From Tausonia pullulans (Eukaryota; Basidiomycota; Tremellomycetes; Cystofilobasidiales; Mrakiaceae), in NCBI GenBank assembly GCA_951802195.1, contig OX637632.1:62001-126000 (forward strand): a DNA stretch of 64,000 bases, in the 5' to 3' direction. Shown in pieces: positions 11,581 to 21,061 of this stretch. The first letter of the stretch is position 1, and every line of letters starts with the position of its first letter. The notes below the pieces were generated by a model. It was not told where the DNA came from and made no database searches. It was given only the letters and a program-made list of their open reading frames with translations. A program made the translations under genes and the position numbers.

Positions 11581-13437
11581 ATGGTCGACGAGCCCTTTGA
11601 CGCCCTCGTTCGCTGGCTTGAGGAGGAGCACGGAATGACGGGCCTTCGAGTCCGGAGCCAGGTCTTCCTTGGTGAGCAGCGAGGACGTTTACCGGCTCTG
11701 CCATGTCTGAGTCTCCTCTCGCTCCGTTAACATGAACTCACACGTCACCCACGCCACGCTGATTCGTCTCTACAGGTGCCGGACGGGGTCTGGTAGTGTC
11801 CGAAGACATCCCATATAACTCCTTTGTCCCCCCACCGGATATCGTCTCCATTCCGACGTCGGCCTTGCTCAACGCGCGAACCGTCGCGTCCCTCTACCCT
11901 CGCTCCTTCTCCCCGCGACCAATCACCGACACTCGCAAGAAGACGCTGTCGTCCAAGGACAAGGCAAAGACCACTCCATCCTCCCATCTCCCGCTAACTT
12001 CCACCCAGCTCCTCACACTTCACCTCGCCCTTCACCGGCCGGACCCCACCGAGACGAGCGACGCGCCGCCGACAGGCCACCCTTCGCTCCCGGCCGACCC
12101 CTGGGGGCCTTACCTTCGAACGATCCCGGCACGGTTTGACGAGCACCCTCTGACGTGGATTGTCGACGTCGATGCTGCTGCGGAGATTAAGCCTGCGAGG
12201 CCGGTCTCGAGTCTGGCGCGGCTCGCTGAGTGCCTGCCCAGGAAGACCGGCCTCTTGCTGGACGATGTCGAGCGGCGGTTCTGGTGAGCCCAGATCATTT
12301 TCCTTTTATTCTTTATAATTTTTTTATACCCAAATCACTGACAGCACTTTCGCTCTATTCAGGGACGACGTGCGGATCCTCCATGAAGTCGTTGTAGGTC
12401 GCTCAATACTGCGCGCCTCAATTCGCGCTGCTTACTTTTGCCACCGCCTTCGGACGACTGCAGGCCAACGACGCCCATTTTGCCTCTCTCCCCGCAGGGT
12501 ATCTCTCGCTCTCCTTCCTTCTCTGGGCCTGGCTCGCTGTCAACACCCGCTGCCTCTCGTACCCCCTCGCCCTCGAGCCCGCTGACGGGACCAACGACTT
12601 TACGCTCTGCCCAATCGTTGACTTGGCGAACCATTCGACCGAGTCAACGCCCATCCCGCACCTCCTCCCTCCCGACGGCCCGCCGTCCAAGATTAAGACG
12701 TACGCGTTACCGGCGCAGGACAGGGCGATGAAGGCGGGGGAGCAAATCTTCCTCCAGTACGGCGGGCACGAGGACGGTTTTCTTCTCGCCGGTGCGAGTT
12801 GATCTCCTAGGTCTCCTTGCAGCCTATGACCTGACGGTCCTCTCGCCACAGAGTATGGTTTCGTCGCATGGGGAGGCAACCGATGGAACGAGCACGACGT
12901 CACTCCGAACGTCGAGAAGCTCTTTGACGCCCTGCCATCCTCCATCCGCACGGACAAGGTCAGCATGCTCGAAAAGCTGGGCTACTGGGGGTGAGTTCAA
13001 TCCTTTCGATCGATCTTGTGTGTCTCGCTCACAACGAACTTCTCGCTCACAACAGAAACTACACGTTGCACAAGGACCCGGCTCCAGCCCACCCGTCATA
13101 TCGACTTCTCGTCGCTCTCCGTCTCTACCATACATCACCTACATCCGCTTCTGCGTCCATCGACGGGGAGAACACCGTCGCCAACTGGCGCGACATGCTC
13201 GACGGGTTCATTTCCGTTGTTAGCGACAGCAACGAGGCTCTCGTCTTTGGCACACTTCGCTCACTCTGCGCGACCGTCGAGACCGAGGTTGAGGCAGGGT
13301 TGGGGCTGCTTGCGAAGATTGAGGGAGAGGGAGATCTGTGGGACAGTGCGAAGAAGGACGTAGAGAGCCTTTGGGAATCGAGTCGAAGCATTGCCAAGGC
13401 AGTCGTCCAGAGTTTAGACGATGAAATCGAGTTCTAA
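11581..13437 (+). CDS. SET-domain protein lysine methyltransferase (Rubisco LSMT/SETD3/RKM-like)
   Basis: Six exons (11581-11671, 11776-12283, 12363-12393, 12464-12791, 12852-12990, 13056-13437) give about 492 residues. Residues 1-45 hold the split SET N-part (FDALVRWLEEEHGM, then GAGRGLVVSEDI, the GxG cofactor motif). After a variable insert come LPAGYLSLSFLLWAWLAVNTR and the SET core FTLCPIVDLANHSTE, with the Asn-His pair that contacts S-adenosylmethionine. Next is GEQIFLQYGGHEDGFLLAEYGF, with the catalytic-site Tyr region. The C-terminal roughly 130 residues match the Rubisco-LSMT substrate-binding helical domain in character. Yeast relatives (RKM family) methylate ribosomal proteins; the substrate here is unknown. 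The start is the first ATG in good context and keeps the SET N-part complete. Confidence 0.85.
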
Positions 13438-13785
13438 AAGGGTTGTCAACAGTCTCTCTTTGGTTTGCACCACATAGTGTTGATCAAGATGAGTCTTAAA
13501 AAGGGCCCTTTGTTGTTCCGGAGAGGAACAAAGGGAAGTCAGCGCTACGGCAAGAGCCAGGGGTCGCGACATCTAACTCCGACCACGCATCCCCATGGGA
13601 ATCCATCCGACTGAGCTCTCCCTTGGGCCTCACAAAGATCCTCTGAGGTCTCGGTGGTCTGTCAAGGGGTTGGAATCGCATGGGCACAATAACGGAGAGA
13701 AAGACTACTCAGTCTCCAGCTAACCGCATCCTTCCTCCTCTTCTCGTCCTCTCTGCATACCTCTCCCACTCACTCAACAATAGCA
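13438..13785. other. Intergenic stretch with a short hairpin-forming sequence
   Basis: Follows the SET gene stop. At about 13499-13534 there is an inverted repeat (CCCTTTGTT ... AACAAAGGG) next to the palindrome AAAGGGCCCTTT, which could fold in the 3' UTR. Nothing else was recognised. Confidence 0.4.
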
Positions 13786-14526
13786 ATGACCGTGCCTCCT
13801 CCTCCCATTTCGGCGGCCAACTCAACTACCCGTCCACTCTCTACCATCTCCGAGTGCCTATCCTCCGACGTTGTTACGATGCTCGCTTCCTCGTACGTTC
13901 GCTCTCCTTCCGCGTTCTCAATTTTTTCTCTAGCTGATTGTTGCAATATCTCTCGAAGAACACCAACATCCCGGTTCAATAACCACATCATGCCCGACGA
14001 GATTCTTTCAATTCGAGGCTCCTCCATCTGCGAGCCGGTCCACACAGACTCGCCTCTCATCGACGACTTTTCCCACCAGCCGGGCCCCTTGTTGAGCCCA
14101 AGCCCTGGGTCTAGGGGCCTCGAGGTCGCCCATCAGATCATGTCGAGCAACAGCGAGCAGCAGCCGGCCATACTTCACACCGTCCCAAGGTACTGCTTTT
14201 GGGCCGGCTTCCTCTTCCCGGTCGGCCTGCTTTGGATCGCTGGCGCCCTCTTGTGAGTCCACTCTCTTTCTCTCTACCTCTCTCTGCTCCTTATTTTTGA
14301 CCCAAAGCCAAACTCCAGCATTCATGTCCCCTTCCGATTCGCGACTACGAAGGAAGAGCCTGACCCGAAGCGCCGCCGTCAGCTCGATGACCACATCCTC
14401 CGCATCCGCCAGGTCGAACGAATCTGGGCGAGGCGATGCACGTACGCTTTGGTTATCTGGACCATGTCTTTGCTGACTGTGGGTCTGTCAGTGTGCTTTG
14501 TAGGAAGGGCAAGGGGGTGGTTCTAA
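13786..14526 (+). CDS. Small two-pass membrane protein, uncharacterised
   Basis: The first part runs from ATG 13786 to 14252; a GT-AG intron then joins in phase to 14319-14526. The N-terminal ~120 residues are Ser/Pro-rich and probably disordered. Then come a first hydrophobic helix (RYCFWAGFLFPVGLLWIAGA), a basic-acidic loop (TTKEEPDPKRRRQLDD) and a second helix (YALVIWTMSLLTVGLSVCFV), ending GRARGWF. Within the first part, 13893-13958 has a GTACGT donor, a CTGAT branch site and an AAG acceptor; it is 66 nt long and free of stops in frame, so it may be an intron or a retained alternative segment. The pattern of aromatic-rich helix followed by charged loop and second helix recurs in uncharacterised fungal Ser-rich membrane proteins, but I cannot name a function. 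Confidence 0.65.
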
Positions 14527-14829
14527 TTGAGGTGGCGCCTAAGTCTATTGGTCTGTCGTTCTCCGCTGTTACTCTCCTTATCCTCTTGATCTTCCTTTCG
14601 AGCCAAGGTTCCTATTTCTCTCCTAACGATCTCATGACTTGCCTATCTTTCGATATAAATCCTGCATTTGTCTGAGAGCGCAGCCCTGTCCGTGCGCATC
14701 TCGGCGTCTCACCTCTGACGTTCGAGGCGATGAGCGAGCCCTCCAGCACGACGGCAAACCTCCACCTCCTCACCTCCCTCTGTTCCCCATAGCTCTCCCC
14801 TTCCTCATCACCACCTGCAGCGTCTCATC
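14527..14829. promoter_or_regulatory. Short intergenic region upstream of the UBX gene
   Basis: About 300 bases between a stop and the next start on the same strand, T/C-rich near the start codon at 14830. No specific element was recognised. Confidence 0.35.
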
Positions 14830-16611
14830 ATGGGCGATCGACAACAGCTTCTCGACATGGGCTTCGATGCCGCGCGCGTCGACTGTGAGTTTCCATCCAC
14901 TCGTTTCGGCTCGGCTCGACCCGACCGAAGCGCGGGAACGAGAAACTCGCCCGTCCCTTGGCCCTGAGACATACCGACTGACTTCATGTCTGGTACTCGC
15001 CATGCATGCAGGGGCCCTCAAGGCGACGAAGAACTCTGGCCTCCTGGTCGGCTCAGCCTCCCCGATCGCGTCGTAGTTCACGTCTGACGTGTACCCCCCC
15101 TCCCCCCCTCCAACCTTCTTCCTGTCCCATATGACAGACCGCCCTCGACCACCTCGAGAACAACAGCGAAAAATCCATCCCCTCCGCCGAAGATCTCGCA
15201 GAGGATGAGGACGAGGACATGGGAGGAGACGTCAAAGTCGGCGCGGAGGCCAAGGTGCGTCAAGACGCGTGCGCGGGTTCATGGGCCCGCTGGCTGCTGA
15301 CACCTCCTTCCCTCGGACGCGCGGACGCCCAGTCGATCAAATGCTCTGAGGTTCGTGGCCTCCCTCATCTGGGACCTGGAAGAAGTGAATGTTAACTTGC
15401 CACTACAGTGCCAGAAGATCTTCAAAAACCCCGCGCTTGCGAGCTTCCACGGCGAGAAGTCCGGTCACACTCAGTTCGAGGAGTCGACGGAGGAGGTCGG
15501 TCGTCTCCGCCTGCCTTGACGTGCCAGGCGCCCGATTCACTCTCCCTTTATCCTACAGATTAAGCCGCTCACGGAGGAGGAGAAGAAACAGCGTCTCCAG
15601 GAGCTGAGGGAGAAGATGGCTGCGAAGCGGGTGAGTCGCCTTGCGTTTACGAGTTCATCTGAAATGGCTGCTGATCCATATCCTTCCTTCCCTTCAGGCT
15701 GTCAAAAGTGTCGAGGAGATTGAGGAGAACAAGAAGAACGAGGCACTGAGGCGTAAGGCGGGAAAGGTCAGTTCTGAGATGACGGTTCATATGTGCTCCG
15801 TGATGGTGACAGGCTACTAACCTGCGTCACGCTCGTTACTCTTCAACCAGGATGCTGGTACGTCTGAATAGACTCAGCGTTCTGTGGAGGGACATTTCCT
15901 GACGCGTCTTCGCCTTTAGGTGACGCCATCGAGTCTCTCCAGCTTAAACAGGCCAACAAGGAGGCTCTCGAGCGCAAGCGTGGTGCGTCTCACGTCTCTT
16001 ACCTTCCCCCCCCCCCCCTTCCTCTTTTCTTTTTTCTTCGACTGCTCTAATTGGTGCCCTACGTTCGCCTTCCAGAAAAGGAAGCCGATGCCAAAGCCCG
16101 CGCAGCCGTCAAGGCCCAGATCGAAGCGGACAAGAAGGCCCGTGCCGAGAAAACCGCTCGGGAGAAGGCTCTTCGCGAGGGGCGCGTCCCAGACCAACCT
16201 TCTGGTGGATTCGACGTCAGTGGTGGGGCGAGGGGGACTCAGGGAGCGGCGCCAGTGGTAGCGAAGGCTGGGGCGGACTTTGCGCAGACGAGGTTGCAGG
16301 TCAGACTGGCTTCGGGTGGGCAGCCGTTGACGAAGTCGTTCCCATCTACGTGTGAGTATGAGAGAGCGAAAGAGAGAGAGAACGAGAGAGCCGATCGAGC
16401 AAGCACGCACTGACGCACCTCTACCTTGTATCCAGCGACCCTCACGGAGGTTGAGGAGTGGCTTGCTTCGGAATCTCTCAGCATCAACGTCGGTGGCTCC
16501 GCCGTCTACTCCACCCGCCACCCGCCAAAGACATTTGGCCGCAACGAATTCTCCCGATCTCTCCAGGAGCTGGGGCTCACCCCGAGTGCGGTTCTCTTTG
16601 TCCAGCAGTAG
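14830..16611 (+). CDS. UBA / C2H2 zinc finger / UBX-domain protein (UBXN1/SAKS1-like)
   Basis: Eleven exons (14830-14884, 15012-15046, 15138-15254, 15333-15350, 15409-15495, 15559-15630, 15698-15766, 15851-15857, 15920-15982, 16076-16351, 16436-16611) sum to 324 residues. Order of parts: an N-terminal UBA domain (LLDMGFDAARVD ... TALDHLENN) that binds ubiquitin; an acidic linker; a single C2H2 finger (CSEC ... FHGEKSGH); a long Lys/Glu/Arg-rich coiled coil (about residues 115-230); and a C-terminal UBX domain (TRLQVRLASGGQPLTKSF ... LGLTPSAVLFVQQ). Such proteins are adaptors or regulators of the Cdc48/p97 segregase. The acidic linker, the coiled coil and the order UBA-ZnF-UBX fit UBXN1-like proteins. 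One exon is only 7 nt (15851-15857) and another 18 nt; both are required to keep frame. An intron at 15983-16075 carries a poly-C tract. Confidence 0.88.
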
Positions 16612-16807
16612 GACCATTTTTCAGCTTTCGATCTCGTCATTGTGTCGAGAAGATAGATCATGAGATAAATGAAATTAAGGCTTGATACGTAAATAACAAT
16701 ACAAGAGAGAAGACTCGTATAAAGGATTGAAAAGTCCTAGAGAACTGAACAAAAAGAGGGATCCAAGGAAGGAACAACGGATGACCAGACTCCGCCGATT
16801 AGCCTTC

Positions 16808-18600
16808 TCAGATGCCCATGCCGCTCCGGAGTGAGTTGGCCAGCGACCAGTCGCTGACGTCGCCGGAGATCTCCCAAATGTTGGCGCCGGCAAGCCCGGC
16901 CTGGGCGAGGAACTGGGCCTTGAGGGAGAGCGAGTCCGGGTCATCGTATGTGATGACTTGGCCGGAGGAGGGGGAGCGAAGGAAGGGCTAGAGTTGGAGA
17001 AACGCGAGGGGAGATGTCAGTGGCGAGTCGAGATGGAGAGCAAGGAGGAGGATGAGAAGAAACGCACAGTGCTCGAGCAGGCATCCCAGAAGCGAGTGAA
17101 GCCTCCGGCGCCCACATACTTCTTCGACCCCTGGTCGTACGTGAGGGCGCCCTGACGGACGATCTCGGAGAAGTTGATCTGGCCGTCGTCAGCCTGGCCG
17201 TTGGCGTTGAGGAGGGTGACGCTCTGACGACGGTTTGCCCGGGAACGACGGTGGTTGCCCTCGGGGAGACCGCGTCGATGGACGAGCGAAGTGGCAGTGG
17301 ACTGGGAGATGTAGCCATAGGCGGCGACGCCGAGGATGAGTTTGTTGGCCGGGAAACCCGCATTCACCCAAGAGTTGACGGCAGCGTAGGCGTTGGCCAG
17401 TGGCTGGCTCGAGTCGCCGCAGCCGTCCCGGAGAGGCGCATTGGGGCCCGGAGAAGCGCTGCTGCCCCAAATGTCGTAGACCATGAGAGTCACAGAGTCC
17501 ATGACCGCTGCGAACGCTGAGACATCGCTCATAGGCTTCGACTGTACAACAGGATTGCTCTCTGTCAGTCCTTGGCTCTGAACGTATGAGGAAAGAGTCG
17601 GGGGCGAAGAGATGGGGGAGAGACTTACGTTTGCGCCTGCAAATGGCCAGACCTGGACGGCGCCCGAGATCTCGGCGTTCGGTAGAGCGGCACGAAGTGC
17701 CTGGAGGAAGAGAAGATAGTTGGCCGAGTCTTGAGAAGAGACCTCGTTGAGATAGTAACCCTGAATGCCCGGGTACTCCCAGTCGCTGCGCGCGGGTGGC
17801 GGATCGTCAGCATCAGGGCGCGCAATCAACCTGCAAAAGAATCCAAGGCTCACATGTCGATACCATCGATGCCGTAGGTGGTAACAGCGGCCACGCACTG
17901 CTGGACGAGCTGGCCCCGGGCCGAGGAGCTTGCAACGGCCGAGGAGAACTTTTGCGAGCCCATCCAGCCTCCGATAGAGAGCTTGACCCTCTTGCCGGCG
18001 GCATGTCCGGCAGCGACGAGGCGCTGGACTGCAAGGAAGAAGAAGAAGATGACTCAGAAAGAATCGCCACGCCCGACGGGAAGGGGTAAGCCACTCACGA
18101 AGAACTGGGGCGCTTGTGTCGCCGTCGAAGCCGAGTTGCAGGTTGTCGTCGATGACGGCGAAGGCGAACGTGATTGAGTCGAACTTGCTCCAGGCGATGT
18201 TCTCCGGGGCGAGCTGGCCAGAGATCCAGCTCGGGTAGTAGGCGTGCAGCTGAGGGGAACCGCCGGTGGGCGCAGGGGTGAGGGTCGGGACGGGGACAGC
18301 GGCCGACGATGAAGAGGAGGTCGTCGGAGAGGAAGCCGTTGTCGTCGGAGAGGCAGACAAGGATGTCGTCGGCGCGACAGGGGTGGACGTCAGGGCCGGC
18401 GAGTTGATGTCGGAGATGGTGGTGGAAGTAGCTCCAGCCAGGGTGGTGTAAACGGTTGAGGTGATCGTCGACTGAATCGTCTCCGTAGTAGTAGCGGTGA
18501 TGGGAAGGCCGCGTTCGTCGAGGGTGATGGGCAGCGCGCCGCCCGGGGAAGCCACCAGGGCAGCCCCGGCGAGGAGGTAGAGGAGCGAGGCGCGAAGCAT
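16808..18600 (-). CDS. Secreted GH18 chitinase
   Basis: Endo-acting chitin hydrolase, glycoside hydrolase family 18. It starts at 18600 with a clear signal peptide (MLRASLLYLLAGAALVASPG). A Ser/Thr-rich stretch of about 100 residues, likely O-glycosylated, precedes the TIM barrel, which begins at PQLHAYYPSWISGQLAPENI. Barrel motifs: KLSIGGWMGS on strand 3 and, joined across an intron, GIDGIDIDWEYPG, containing the catalytic DxxDxDxE. Later come LMVYDIWG and KLILGVAAYGY. The C-terminus holds VITYDDPDSLSLKAQF, GLAGANIWEISGD and ends SLRSGMGI before the stop at 16808-16810. No carbohydrate-binding module or GPI signal is evident. Secretion and wall remodelling are inferred from the family. It diverges from the inositol monophosphatase gene. 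Confidence 0.88.
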
Positions 18601-19316
18601 AGCTAGAGAGGGTGGCGCGTAGTAGGGAGAGAAGAGGGGTGTATGTGCGTGTGGATAGATGTGTGTGTAGAGAGAATGGAGTGCTGAGACCTGCAGCGAG
18701 TGAGAGGCGTCGAGCCTGAGGGTAGAGAGGAAGAGGGAAGGGGGAGGAAGCGTGGACGGAAAAGAAGGAAGACTGTCGGATGTGGTTGGATGGATCAAAG
18801 GGACGCTATCTCCTCAGCCCCCTTTGTAGGCGCGCCCGGCCTCGTTCCCCTTCCGACCCGATGTTGAAGAGTCTGAAGGCGGAGTCTTGATCGTGGGCGG
18901 GGGTGGTGGTGGTAGATCTGTTTTCGGCGAGATGAAGAGGCGGGTCGACGCGCCGACTCGACCCGCCGCGCCGCAAACGGCTGAGACGCGGCCAAAGCCC
19001 ACCGCATCCGGCGGACCTCATCTCTGCGCAGCCGCAGAGTCACATTTGTCGAGATGAGGCCAGCTAGCAGCACTCCATCACTTTGCTTTTTGATTCATGC
19101 TACCACCTCGATCGCGTCTAGCCCGAATCCGATGTTTTGGTCGCAGGAAGCGGGGGAAAGGGAGAGATCGAAAGGAAGCCTGCCTGGACGCGCCTTCTCT
19201 GCGCGCGCCTGCCGTCTGCGGATGAGATTCCTCTCGCACGGCCTTCGGCCCGGCCGGGCGAGCGGCGCAAGGAGACGCGAGCTCGGGAGAGGAGACGCGA
19301 CGACCATCACTTCACC
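18601..19316. promoter_or_regulatory. Divergent promoter region between chitinase (-) and inositol monophosphatase (+)
   Basis: About 716 bases between outward-facing start codons. It includes a GT/AG-rich leader next to the chitinase and C/G-rich sequence near 18930-19060. No coding segment joins in phase to either neighbour. No defined operator was recognised. Confidence 0.45.
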
Positions 19317-20848
19317 ATGCCCTCTTCTGCTCCCCTTGACCTTCCGGCTCTCCTCGAGACCGCCATCGACATTGCCAAGCAGGCCGGCGCCCGCATCAAG
19401 GCCGGCTCTGAGTCGCGCTTCAAGAACGCGACGGGCGTCGACGAGAAGAAGAACTCGGTCGACGTGGGTCTCTGGTCTGCTCGCTCCCTGCGCTTTCTGC
19501 CCTGACATTCTGCGCCTACTCGTCTAAGCTTGTCACCGAGACCGACCAAGCTGTCGAGAAGTTTGTCGCCGAGTCGCTCCGTGCCGCCTACCCGGACCAC
19601 CAGTTCATCGGCGAGGAGTCGTACGCCGCCGGCGAGCGACATGATCTCTCGGACGAGCCAACGTGCGTCGTTGCTTCTTCTAGTGGGCTCATATCCGCTC
19701 CAGTCACAAGTAGTTGACATCATCGTGTCTATCTGCACAGCTGGATTGTAAGTGCTTGCTTGTCTCGGGGGAGGACCAGCGAGAGCCCGGCGGCCAGCCA
19801 ACTCCCTTCGCCTCGACGCGTACTGATCACGTCCTCTTCTCCTCCCTCTCGCCAGGTCGACCCCATCGACGGCACGTTAGTCGCCCTCCTCCCTCCAGCC
19901 TCTTTTCTGGCGAGTACCAGCTGACACGGGAGACCACAGCACCAATTTTGTCGTCGGCTTCCCCTTCTCATGCATCTCCATCGGCCTCGCCTTTGAGGGC
20001 AAGCCCGTTCTCGGTGTCGTCTACAACCCGTCTGTGGCCGCTACTCTCGTCTTTCGGGACTTCTTGTACTGAGGCTAAAATACGCTCCCCAGTTTCCTTG
20101 ATCAGCTGTACTCGGCCGCCAAGGGCCACGGCGCCTTTTTCAACCGGACAACGCGTCTTCCTCTCGTCGCGCCTCCTCCGTCGATGACGACGATCAGCCA
20201 GGCGCTCATCGGGCACGAGTGTAGGTTCCTGTCCTTTTTCCGTGTGCTCTCGCTTCAAGTTTGACACATGGATATGCGTTTCTGTAGGGGGATCGGACCG
20301 CTCCCAGGCGACAATGGACCTCAAGCTCAAGGCGTTCGGCAATCTCTTTGGTCAGGGCGAGGGCAAGGCTATGGCCCGCGGAGGTCGGTCGATGGGCAGC
20401 GCTGCGCTCGTGAGTTCGGGTTCGGTCTCCCTTTTATCCCTTGTTCGTCAAAGACCGACCTTGTCACGGGTGCCCTCTCTCCACTCAGAACTTTTGCGCC
20501 GTCGCTGCGGGTCAGCTTGACTGCTACTGGGAAATTGGATGCTGGGAATGGGTGAGAAGCTGTCCTCTCTGTTGGTTGCCCTTGGCGTTGATTTGCGGAC
20601 TCAGCTCATCCTCCTACTTAACCTTACCCCCTAAGGATGTCTGCGCGGGTATCGCCATCGCCGAAGAGGCAGGCGGCCGGTGCTTCGGCGGTAAGCAGTC
20701 GACGCTCTCTGGGGACGACGAGATGAACGCTGCCCTCGTCTGTGGGAGGAAGTACTTTGTGATCCGGGGACTGCCAGAGGGTGGGAGGGAGGCGCAGGCG
20801 AAGCTTGCGCGGGAGTTCTACGGGTACATCGAGGAGTGGGACCAGTGA
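19317..20848 (+). CDS. Inositol monophosphatase
   Basis: Mg2+-dependent, Li+-sensitive-type phosphatase of the IMPase superfamily; it releases free myo-inositol from inositol phosphate for phosphatidylinositol synthesis. The N-terminus [20 protein letters not shown] leads into [17 protein letters not shown] (intron 19464 onward removed). Motifs: [10 protein letters not shown] with the metal-binding Glu pair, WIVDPIDGTTNFV (DPIDGTxN, metal ligands), [18 protein letters not shown] and the C-terminal [12 protein letters not shown] (family WDxxAG...EAGG). One small exon starting GG directly after HE yields the HEWGSDR junction. The C-terminus is GYIEEWDQ. All metal-binding positions appear intact. 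It lies head-to-head with the chitinase gene and 213 bases ahead of the aldehyde dehydrogenase, without an obvious functional link. Confidence 0.9.
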
Positions 20849-21061
20849 CCACAGGCAATAAGAGAGGGCTTACCTGGACGATATTTTGAACAATGACCTT
20901 GCTGCCTCGTTTGCCGGTGGATATAGCTTTCCGGAGATCGGCCTTTGTAGTCGGGAACTTGCGAGCCCGAGACCGAGGATCAGCGCACTCCCCTATGCCC
21001 GTCCCGCACTTCGATCCTTCGCATCCAACCATCACCCCACCCGCTTCTTTCCGAACTAGCC

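Noticed and set aside
13499-13534. Inverted repeat after the SET gene as a bacterial-style terminator.
   Set aside because: The organism is a eukaryote; a hairpin of 9 bp without further context is weak evidence for anything.
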